From: ZC4RG30 sp965652645
GTDB taxonomy: Bacteria > Pseudomonadota > Gammaproteobacteria > Steroidobacterales > Steroidobacteraceae
Reading direction: 5' to 3'
DNA length: 18,922 nt
NCBI GenBank assembly: GCA_965652645.1
Contig: CBFGXE010000047.1
Location: 1-18,922 of the forward strand
Within the stretch, counting starts at the first letter, position 1, and each line of letters starts with the position of its first letter. The translations under genes and the position numbers were made by a program. This document shows positions 7,899 to 14,202 of this stretch, piece after piece. The notes beneath the pieces are model-generated. The model made no database searches. It had not been told where the DNA came from and was given only the letters and a program-made list of their open reading frames with translations.

Positions 7899-7904
7899 CG
7901 CGCA

Positions 7905-8549
7905 ATGTTACCCGATCAGACGCTGCCCGATCCGCTGCCGGCCGAGCCCATGACGCTGCTTTCCCAGTGGTTCGGTGAAGCCATGCAGCGCCGCGACCAG
8001 CCGAACCCGGATGCCATGGTGCTGGCCACGGCCGACGGCGGCAGGCCCTCGGCCCGGGTGGTCCTCTGCAAGCAGATCGATGCGGACACCGGCTCGGTGC
8101 GTTTCGTCACCAACTACGATTCGCGCAAGGGGCGCGAGCTGGCGGCCAACCCGCATGCCGCGCTGGTGTTCTTCTGGGACCACCTGCGTCGCCAGGTGCG
8201 GCTGGAGGGCACGGTCATCCGTGCCGCCGCCGCCGACAGCGACAGCTACTTCGCCACGCGGGCGCGTGACAGCCAGATCGGCGCGCACGCCAGCCGGCAG
8301 AGCGAGCCGCTCGATTCCATGGCCACGCTGCGCGAGCGCGCCCAGGCGGTGCGCACGCGTTACCAGGGCGCGCAAGTGCCCCGGCCGGAGAACTGGGGCA
8401 GCTACATCTTCCGTGCCGAGTCGGTGGAACTGTGGGTAGCCGGGGACGCGCGACTGCACGAGCGGGCGCGCTGGAGCCGGGAACTATCCTCCGCCTGCGG
8501 CACCCTACCCCTGGCAGGACCCTGGACAGCAACGAGGTTGCAACCTTGA
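7905..8549 (+). CDS. pdxH: Pyridoxamine/pyridoxine 5'-phosphate oxidase
   Basis: FMN enzyme making pyridoxal 5'-phosphate from PNP or PMP, the last step of vitamin B6 synthesis and salvage. The 214-residue protein shows the family's FMN and substrate signatures: RVVLCK (51-56), FVTNYDSRKG (67-76), FFWDHLRRQVRLEG (89-102), TRARDSQIGAHAS (118-130) and the substrate loop RLHER (183-187). The C terminus (after SRE) is a few residues longer than usual before the final TATRLQP. Two PLP enzymes of the kind it supplies are typical of the genome, bioA among them here. The stop overlaps the TTG start of the next gene, so the two are likely coupled. Confidence 0.95.
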   Translation: MLPDQTLPDPLPAEPMTLLSQWFGEAMQRRDQPNPDAMVLATADGGRPSARVVLCKQIDADTGSVRFVTNYDSRKGRELAANPHAALVFFWDHLRRQVRLEGTVIRAAAADSDSYFATRARDSQIGAHASRQSEPLDSMATLRERAQAVRTRYQGAQVPRPENWGSYIFRAESVELWVAGDARLHERARWSRELSSACGTLPLAGPWTATRLQP

Positions 8550-9166
8550 ATGACCGCCTTCTGATCACCGGCCTGCGCATGGGACTGTGCTACCTGATCG
8601 CCTTCTGGTCGGGTTTCTTCGTGATGGGCGTGGAGCTTCTCGGTGGCCGCATCCTGGCGCCGAACTTCGGCAGCAGCATCTATGTCTGGGGCGCCATCAT
8701 CACCGTGTTCATGCTGGCGCTGTCGCTGGGTTACCTCGCCGGCGGACGCTGGTCGCAGCACAATCCCAGCCTGGCACGGCTCGGGCTGCTGCTGGGCGCG
8801 GCGGCCCTCACCGCGCTGCCGGTGCTGGCGCTGTCCGGCGAGGCGATGGAGACGCTCTCGATCGCGATCCCCGACGTGCGCTTCGGCTCCATGGCCGGCG
8901 CTTCGGCGTTGTTCTTCGTCCCCACCTTCTTCTCGGGCATGGTTTCCCCGTACTGCGTGCGCCTGCTGGTGGACCAGAGCGAGACCTCCGGCCGCCGCGC
9001 GGGCCAGCTCTACTTCGTCTCGACCTTCGGCAGCGCCGGCGGCACCATCATGACCTCGTTCTATTTCGTGAAATGGTTCGAGGTGAACACCATCCTCATC
9101 GGCCTGATTTCCATCTCCGCAGTGCTGTCCGTGCTCGCGGTCCTGTCCAGGAGTGAACGCAAATGA
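8546..9166 (+). CDS. Six-helix membrane protein, spermidine-synthase-associated (membrane half of MFS/SpeE-type fusions)
   Basis: A 206-residue integral membrane protein with about six hydrophobic helices (roughly 12-32, 44-66, 76-96, 115-135, 152-173 and 178-200). Signature segments MGVELLGGRILAPNFGSSIYVWG, GYLAGGRWS, SGMVSPYCVRLL and LYFVSTFGSAGGT match the N-terminal membrane part of bacterial fused transporter/spermidine synthase proteins (segments longer than 20 residues are shown only in part by their key residues: E30, G33, R35, P39, G42, W48). No methyltransferase domain follows in this protein; it is encoded by the next gene. The start is set at TTG 8546, with GAGG 8 nt upstream and overlap with the pdxH stop; the ATG at 8579 is possible. 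Its stop overlaps the next ATG (ATGA, 9163-9166). Transported substrate, if any, unknown. Confidence 0.85.
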   Translation: MNDRLLITGLRMGLCYLIAFWSGFFVMGVELLGGRILAPNFGSSIYVWGAIITVFMLALSLGYLAGGRWSQHNPSLARLGLLLGAAALTALPVLALSGEAMETLSIAIPDVRFGSMAGASALFFVPTFFSGMVSPYCVRLLVDQSETSGRRAGQLYFVSTFGSAGGTIMTSFYFVKWFEVNTILIGLISISAVLSVLAVLSRSERK

Positions 9167-10047
9167 GAATGCTCGCCCGACTGCTGCCCCTGGCGCTGCT
9201 GCTGGTGGCTCCCCACGCCCTCGCCCAGAAGCTGGTGCATTCCGAGCGCTCGCTGTACCGCGAGGTGCTGGTCTACGAGGATTCGGAGGAACGCTGCATG
9301 TGCTTCACGCGCATGTGCCGCATCGGGCGCCAGTCCTGCCTGAACCTGAAGCGGCCGCGCGAATTCGCGCTCAACTACACCCACATGGTGATGGGCGGGC
9401 TGCTGTTCACCACCGAGACCGCGCCGAAGAGCATCCTGGTGATCGGGCTGGGTGGCGGCACCATTCCCACCGCGCTGCGCGAGGTGCTGCCCGATGCCAC
9501 CATCGACGCGGTGGAGATCGACCCGGCGGTGACCAAGGTGGCGCGCCGCTACTTCGGCTTCAAGGACGACGCGAAGCTGAAGGTGCACGAGATGGACGGT
9601 CGCCGGTACGTGAAGAGTGCCCTGCGCGCAGGCCGCAGGTACGACGCCATCCTGCTCGACGCCTTCGACCACGAATACATCCCCGAGCACCTGCTGACGC
9701 GCGAGTTCCTGGAGGAAGTGAAGTCGCTGCTCTCGCCGGGGGGCGTGCTGGTGGGCAACACCTTCTCGTCCAGCCGCCTCTACAGCCACGAGTCCACCAC
9801 CTACGCGGCCGTGTTCAAGACCTTCTACAACCTGAAGGCGGCCAACCGCGTGATCGTGGCCCGCCCGGCAGGACTGCCCACGCCGCAGCAGATGGCCGCG
9901 CGCGCGCAGGACTTCGAACTGGCGCTGCGTGGCTACGGCGTGGACGTGAAGCAGGTGCTGGGCATGTTCAGCACCGGGACGGACTGGGACCCCACCGCGC
10001 GCGTGCTCACCGACCAGTATTCCCCGGCCAACCTGCTGAACAACTGA
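9163..10047 (+). CDS. Spermidine synthase-like SAM-binding protein with signal peptide
   Basis: A 294-residue protein of the spermidine synthase fold. It has the nucleotide-binding loop VIGLGGGT (93-100), an acidic residue at the end of the next strand (E118 in AVEID), D145 in EMDGRRY, and the active-site-like LLDAFDHEYIPEHL (164-177). Residues 1-21 form a clear Sec signal peptide (basic MRMLAR, hydrophobic core, ALA cleavage site before Q22). AGGAG 8 nt before the ATG supports this start, so the signal is not a misannotated extension. Four cysteines cluster at C45, C47, C52 and C59. The gene overlaps the preceding membrane-protein gene by 4 nt; elsewhere the two halves occur as one polypeptide. 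True aminopropyltransferase activity is unproven, and an exported SAM enzyme is odd. Confidence 0.85.
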   Translation: MRMLARLLPLALLLVAPHALAQKLVHSERSLYREVLVYEDSEERCMCFTRMCRIGRQSCLNLKRPREFALNYTHMVMGGLLFTTETAPKSILVIGLGGGTIPTALREVLPDATIDAVEIDPAVTKVARRYFGFKDDAKLKVHEMDGRRYVKSALRAGRRYDAILLDAFDHEYIPEHLLTREFLEEVKSLLSPGGVLVGNTFSSSRLYSHESTTYAAVFKTFYNLKAANRVIVARPAGLPTPQQMAARAQDFELALRGYGVDVKQVLGMFSTGTDWDPTARVLTDQYSPANLLNN

Positions 10048-10084
10048 GCGGCGGACAGCCGCCATGCACCGGAGGGGGCGCCAC

Positions 10085-10918
10085 GTGAAGCTGAAGCAAC
10101 TGAAACCACTGCTCGCGGCCCCGCTGGCCGCGCTGCTGGCCTTCTCCGGGGCGACCGCGGGCCAGGCGCCGGCCCGACCCGCGGCCGACGTGCCCGTGCC
10201 GCGCACCGACGAGAATTCCCGCCAGGCCCACCAGGACCTGCTGGCCAAGCGCGGCAAGGGCCGCATCGACCTGTATTTCGTGGGCGACTCGATCACGCGC
10301 CGCTGGGGTGCGGCCGAGCCGCGCTACCGCGCGCTCCTCGAGCACTGGCAGAAGAGCTTCCACGGCTGGAACGCGGGCAACTTCGCCTGGGGTGGCGACA
10401 CCACCGGCAACATGCTCTGGCGGCTGGACAACGGCGAACTCGACGGCGTGAATCCGCGCGTGATCGTGGTAATGGCCGGCACCAACAACCTGGCACGCCC
10501 GGTGGTCGATGGCGAGGCCATGGCCACCGACATCGCGCGCGGCATCGAGGCCATCCTGCGCCGCTGCCAGGCACTGGCGCCGCAGGCGCGCATCGTGCTG
10601 ACGGGCATCGCGCCGCGCGGTGACGTGCCCGAATACCAGCCGGTGATCGACAGCGTGAACGCGCGCGTGGCGCGCCTGGCCGACGGACAGCGCGTGCGTT
10701 TCGTGGACCTGAAGGATCGCATGACCGACGCCGGCGGCAAGCTGCTGCCCGGCATGACCGATCCGGACCAGCTGCACCTGGCGCTGCCTGCCTACGAAGC
10801 GTGGGCCGCGGCGCTCAGACCCATCCTGCTGGAATGGCTGGGCCCGCCTGCCGCGGTGGACCAGGCTCCACCGCCCACCGGCGATCCTTCGGCCATGCGC
10901 GCCGCCGCCGGCGGCTGA
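10085..10918 (+). CDS. Exported SGNH/GDSL-family hydrolase
   Basis: A 277-residue serine hydrolase of the SGNH superfamily, similar in layout to PAF-acetylhydrolase-type GDSL esterases. The blocks are in order: GDSIT with nucleophile S69 (67-71), GNFAWGGDTTGNMLWRL with the oxyanion glycine near 103-104, AGTNN with N134, and DPDQLHL with D228 and H231. An N-terminal signal peptide (about 1-27, KLKQLKPLLAAPLAALLAF then ATAGQA) sends it to the periplasm. The GTG at 10085 is chosen because GGAGGGGG lies about 8 nt upstream; the ATG at 10064 would put that site inside the gene. Substrate unknown: ester or acetyl groups on lipid or sugar are likely. It follows the spermidine-synthase-like gene by 37 bp. 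Its stop abuts that of the convergent gene. Confidence 0.9.
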   Translation: MKLKQLKPLLAAPLAALLAFSGATAGQAPARPAADVPVPRTDENSRQAHQDLLAKRGKGRIDLYFVGDSITRRWGAAEPRYRALLEHWQKSFHGWNAGNFAWGGDTTGNMLWRLDNGELDGVNPRVIVVMAGTNNLARPVVDGEAMATDIARGIEAILRRCQALAPQARIVLTGIAPRGDVPEYQPVIDSVNARVARLADGQRVRFVDLKDRMTDAGGKLLPGMTDPDQLHLALPAYEAWAAALRPILLEWLGPPAAVDQAPPPTGDPSAMRAAAGG

Positions 10919-11683
10919 TCAGCGCCAGAGTTCCGCGCGCAGCGTCTCGTGCAGCATGCCGTTGCTGGCCAGCACGGTGGTGGTCGCGAGGCCCACCGGG
11001 CGGCCGGCGAAATCGGTGAAGCGTCCGCCCGCCTCGGTGACGATCACTGACAGCGCCGCCACGTCGAGCACGTTCACGTCGGATTCGACCACGATGTCCA
11101 GCGCACCCCGGGCCAGCAGGTGGTAGTGCACGAAGTCCCCGTAGCCGCGGCTGCGGTTCACCTTCTGCAGCAGCGCGCCGTAGTTGCCCCATTGCGGGCT
11201 CGCCGCCAGCGTCTTCAGGTTGCCGCCCGAGATGATGGCCTCGTCCAGGCGGCTGGTGCCGCTGACGCGGATGCGGTCCCCGTTGAGGAAGGCGCCGCGG
11301 CCGCGCTCCGCCCAGGCCAGCTCGCCATATACACAGGCCGAGGACACACCCAGCACCGGCTCGCCCCGGCGCAGCAGCGCGATCTGCGTGGAGAAGAAGG
11401 GCGTGTCGCGCACGAATGACTTGGTGCCATCCAGCGGGTCCACCAGCCAGATGTTCTCGGCGTCGGGAAGGGTGCGTCCGCCCTCCTCGCCGTAGAACCC
11501 GTAGTCGGGGAAGTGTTTCGAGAGCACTTCGTGGATCACCTGCTCGGCACGCCGGTCGGCCTCGGTGACCGGGGAGCGGTCGGACTTCAACTCCACCGCC
11601 ACGTTGGCGCGGTACAGCGGTGCGATGACGGCATCGGCGGCGCGGGCCGCCTCCAGCGCGGCCCGCAGTTCACGTGACTGCAT
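10919..11683 (-). CDS. Inositol monophosphatase-family phosphatase, probably HisN-type histidinol-phosphatase
   Basis: A 254-residue Mg-dependent phosphatase of the IMPase/FIG superfamily. Metal-binding motifs are GEEGG (E66, E67), DPLDGTKSF (D82, D85) and DVNVLDVAAL...EAGG near the C terminus (D207). The GYGDFVHYHLLARGALDIV stretch (180-198) resembles HisN-type histidinol-phosphatases more than SuhB-type inositol monophosphatases, but substrate cannot be settled from sequence and no his genes are nearby. Three in-frame ATGs exist (11704, 11689, 11683); the last is chosen because AGGA sits 6 nt upstream of it. It lies 12-33 bp after ampD and is probably cotranscribed with it. Its stop codon directly abuts the stop of the convergent SGNH gene. 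Confidence 0.88.
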   Translation of the reverse strand: MQSRELRAALEAARAADAVIAPLYRANVAVELKSDRSPVTEADRRAEQVIHEVLSKHFPDYGFYGEEGGRTLPDAENIWLVDPLDGTKSFVRDTPFFSTQIALLRRGEPVLGVSSACVYGELAWAERGRGAFLNGDRIRVSGTSRLDEAIISGGNLKTLAASPQWGNYGALLQKVNRSRGYGDFVHYHLLARGALDIVVESDVNVLDVAALSVIVTEAGGRFTDFAGRPVGLATTTVLASNGMLHETLRAELWR

Positions 11684-11716
11684 GTTCATTCCTGTCGAAT
11701 TCATGGGCAGCCGGGT

Positions 11717-12298
11717 TCAGTCCAGCCGCGCGTGCAGCGCCTGCCAGTCGAAGGCCGGGCCCGGATCGCTCTTGCGTCCCGGCGCGATGTCGCTGTGCCC
11801 GGCAATGCGCTCGCGCCGCAGCCCGGGATAGGCCGCGAACAAGGCGCGCAGGGCCGCCGCGGTGCTGTCGTACTGGGCATCGGCATAGGGCGTGTCGTCA
11901 TCACCCTCCAGCTCGATGCCGACGGAGAAGTCATTGCAGGCTTCCCGACCCTGCCAGGAGGAAACCCCCGCGTGCCAGGCCCGCAGGTGGAAGGGCACGA
12001 ACTGCACCAGCTCGCCATCGCGCCGCACCAGCAGGTGGGCGGACACGCGCAGGCCCGCGATGGTGGCGAAATAGGGATGCTCCCCCGGCGGCAGGCTGCC
12101 GGTGAACAGCCGCTCGATCCATGGCCCGCCGAACCCGCCGGGCGGCAGGCTGATGCCATGGACCACCACAAGGTCGGGCGCGACGCCGGCGGGCCGCGCA
12201 TCCCGGTGCGGACTGAGCACCTGGCGCACGCCCTCGATCAATCCGGTTGCCACGTGCACGCGCAGGTCCAACATTCCTCCCGAACTTGCCGCCCCCAT
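11717..12298 (-). CDS. ampD: 1,6-anhydro-N-acetylmuramyl-L-alanine amidase
   Basis: Cytosolic zinc amidase that removes the stem peptide from anhydromuropeptides during wall recycling; its loss induces AmpC beta-lactamase in species with AmpR. The amidase-2 fold is complete: H47 in VVVHGIS, H168 in GHSDIAPGRKSDPG and D178 bind zinc, E129 in GIELEG and K176 match catalytic positions, and WHAGVSSWQGR is typical of AmpD. The length is 193 aa against 183 in E. coli. The start is uncertain: ATG at 12298 has no Shine-Dalgarno sequence, while GGGAGGA directly abuts an internal ATG at 12274. It is divergent from aqpZ (68 bp) and upstream of the IMPase-family gene. Confidence 0.95.
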   Translation of the reverse strand: MGAASSGGMLDLRVHVATGLIEGVRQVLSPHRDARPAGVAPDLVVVHGISLPPGGFGGPWIERLFTGSLPPGEHPYFATIAGLRVSAHLLVRRDGELVQFVPFHLRAWHAGVSSWQGREACNDFSVGIELEGDDDTPYADAQYDSTAAALRALFAAYPGLRRERIAGHSDIAPGRKSDPGPAFDWQALHARLD

Positions 12299-12366
12299 CC
12301 GGCGGTGCTACACCTGCGGCGGGCTGATCTGGTAATCCGACAACCAATACGAACCGGGAGGAGATT

Positions 12367-13065
12367 ATGCCTGTCACGAAACGTCTGGGTGCCGAGTTTC
12401 TCGGCACCTTCTGGCTGGTATTCGGCGGCTGCGGCAGTGCCGTGATTGCCGCCGGCTGGCCGGACCTCGGCATCGGCTTCGCGGGCGTGTCGCTGGCCTT
12501 CGGCCTCACCGTGCTCACCGCCGCCTATGCCTTCGCGCACATCTCCGGCGCGCATTTCAATCCGGCGGTGTCGCTGGGCCTGGCGGTTGCCGGGCGCTTT
12601 GCATGGAAGGACCTCGGCCCCTATGTGGTGGCGCAGGTGCTGGGCGGCATCGCCGCGGCGCTGCTGCTGCAATACGTGGCCAGCGGTGCGCCGGGCTTCT
12701 CCATCTCGGATGGACTGGCGTCCAATGGTTACGGGGAGCATTCCCCCGGCAGCTACACGCTGCAGTCGGCACTGGTGATCGAGGTGCTGCTCACCGCGTT
12801 CTTCCTGCTGGTGATCCTCGGCGCCACCTCGGCGCGCGCGCCCGCGGGATTCGCGCCGCTGGCCATCGGCCTCACGCTCACGCTGATCCACCTGATCAGC
12901 ATTCCCGTCACCAACACCTCGGTGAACCCGGCGCGCAGCACCGGTCCGGCGGTGGTGGTCGGCGACTGGGCGCTGGCGCAGCTGTGGCTGTTCTGGGTGG
13001 CGCCGCTGGCCGGCGCGGCGCTGGGCGGGCTGGTGCACCGCTGGCTGGGCCGGGACACGGAATGA
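12367..13065 (+). CDS. aqpZ: Aquaporin Z
   Basis: Inner-membrane water channel of 232 residues with six helices and two half-helices. Both pore motifs are intact: NPA at 65-67 (HFNPAVS) and NPA at 187-189 (SVNPARS). The selectivity filter residues match a water-specific channel: F45, H175, T184 and R190, the equivalents of F43, H174, T183 and R189 in E. coli AqpZ. This argues against a glycerol facilitator. GGGAGGAG a few bases before the ATG is a very strong ribosome site. It is a single gene, divergent from ampD and followed by a hairpin at 13077-13107. Confidence 0.96.
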   Translation: MPVTKRLGAEFLGTFWLVFGGCGSAVIAAGWPDLGIGFAGVSLAFGLTVLTAAYAFAHISGAHFNPAVSLGLAVAGRFAWKDLGPYVVAQVLGGIAAALLLQYVASGAPGFSISDGLASNGYGEHSPGSYTLQSALVIEVLLTAFFLLVILGATSARAPAGFAPLAIGLTLTLIHLISIPVTNTSVNPARSTGPAVVVGDWALAQLWLFWVAPLAGAALGGLVHRWLGRDTE

Positions 13066-13076
13066 ATCCCGCAGGC

Positions 13077-13107
13077 GGGGCCGGCGCTGTAAGGGAACGC
13101 CGGCTCC
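13077..13107 (+). terminator. Hairpin after aqpZ
   Basis: GCCGGCG (13080-13086) and CGCCGGC (13098-13104) form a perfect 7-bp stem around an 11-nt loop. It extends to about 10 bp with outer G-U and G-C pairs. It lies 12 nt past the aqpZ stop. There is no U-tract, so factor-independent termination is uncertain. Confidence 0.4.
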
Positions 13108-13148
13108 GCCGACTGCAGGGGCAGTCCCGTCCACCCGAGGCTTGATCC

Positions 13149-14159
13149 ATGGATGGCCTGCGCGCCCTTTCCGTTGTGCTGGCAACGTTTTCCCTGCTGG
13201 CCGTTGGTCCGCCTTCGGCCAGCAGTGCGGAATCCGCGCGCGGGGACACCGAACTCGACGAGGTACTGGTCACGGGCGAGCGCCCGGGGCCGGCGATGTG
13301 GAAGGTGTCCCGTGACGGACACATGCTGTGGATCATGGGCACCCTCTCGCCCATGCCGGCGAAGATGAGCTGGCGCCAGAAGCGCGCCGAGGAGGTCATC
13401 AAGGCCTCCGGCGAGATCCTCGCTACCTCCACCAGCGACTGGGACATGGACCTTGGCTTCCGCGAATCCATCGGCATGATCCGCACGCTGCTGAAGCTGC
13501 GCCACAACGCCGATGGTTCCACGCTGCGCGAAGTGCTCCCCGAAGACGTCTACGAACGCTGGCATGCCGCGCATCGCCGCTGGTTCGGCGGGAAACCGAG
13601 CCCGAAGGAGCGCGCGCGGCCCCTGTATGCGGCCATGCTGCTGTACAGCCGCGCGCTGGAGAAGTCCGGCCTCACCGAAGAGCCCCTGGTGTGGGAGCGC
13701 GCCGCGAAGGTGGCCAGGAAACACAAGGTGAAGATCCGCCAGCGCCGCTTCCGGGTGAAGATCGAGGACCCGAAGGGCATGCTCGCGGAGCTCCGGGACC
13801 TGCCGCGCGACAAGGAAGTGGCCTGCCTGGTGGAAATCATGGACTTCATCGACCATGAGATACCGCAGATGAAGCGGCGCGCCGAGGCCTGGGCCCTGGG
13901 CGACCTCGGGGCCCTGCGCGGGCTGCCGCCCGCCGCGCTGGAACCGCAATGCATCGAGCTTGGCGAGGGCACGCGCATCGAGCAGCTCGAGAAGACGGAG
14001 GAAGCCCTGTTTGCCCGGGACTGGGCAGGCATCGTGGACTGGATGCTGCTGACGCATGAGACCAGCTTCACCACGCTCCCCATCGGCAAGCTGCTCGAGG
14101 AGGACGGGGTGCTGGCGCAGCTGCGCTCCCGGGGCTACACGGTCGAGGAACCGTTGTAG
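13149..14159 (+). CDS. TraB/GumN family exported protein lacking the motif histidines
   Basis: A 336-residue protein with a signal peptide (about 1-27). The segment GPAMWKVSRDGHMLWIMGTLSP (key residues W51, K52, W61, G64, T65) and the C-terminal EDGVLAQLRSRGYTVE match TraB/GumN proteins common in Xanthomonadaceae. GAGG lies 8 nt before the ATG. In most family members the N-terminal GTxH and C-terminal GxGH histidines are putative metal ligands; here they are replaced by S67 (GTLS) and K314 (IGKL). A short DEVLVTGERPGP stretch after the signal peptide resembles the start of mature TonB receptors and is also seen in relatives as I recall them. Function unknown; a non-catalytic or altered role is inference. 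The stop codon lies in a terminator stem. Confidence 0.83.
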   Translation: MDGLRALSVVLATFSLLAVGPPSASSAESARGDTELDEVLVTGERPGPAMWKVSRDGHMLWIMGTLSPMPAKMSWRQKRAEEVIKASGEILATSTSDWDMDLGFRESIGMIRTLLKLRHNADGSTLREVLPEDVYERWHAAHRRWFGGKPSPKERARPLYAAMLLYSRALEKSGLTEEPLVWERAAKVARKHKVKIRQRRFRVKIEDPKGMLAELRDLPRDKEVACLVEIMDFIDHEIPQMKRRAEAWALGDLGALRGLPPAALEPQCIELGEGTRIEQLEKTEEALFARDWAGIVDWMLLTHETSFTTLPIGKLLEEDGVLAQLRSRGYTVEEPL

Positions 14160-14202
14160 CCCGGGGATTCCCGCGGCGGGGCCGGGCTGCCTGCCGGCTA
14201 CA
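14155..14202. terminator. Bidirectional hairpin between convergent genes
   Basis: TGTAGCC (14155-14161) pairs with GGCTACA (14196-14202). An inner alternative pairs AGCCCGG (14158-14164) with CCGGGCT (14182-14188). The outer stem contains both stop codons: TAG at 14157-14159 for the plus-strand gene and TAG at 14200-14198 for the minus-strand gene. The TGTAGCCCGG start also resembles intergenic repeat palindromes found in Xanthomonad genomes. Few U residues follow. Confidence 0.5.

Noticed and set aside
12753..14057. 434-aa minus-strand frame across aqpZ and the TraB/GumN-like gene
   Set aside because: Spans two real genes on the other strand and has no recognisable domain.
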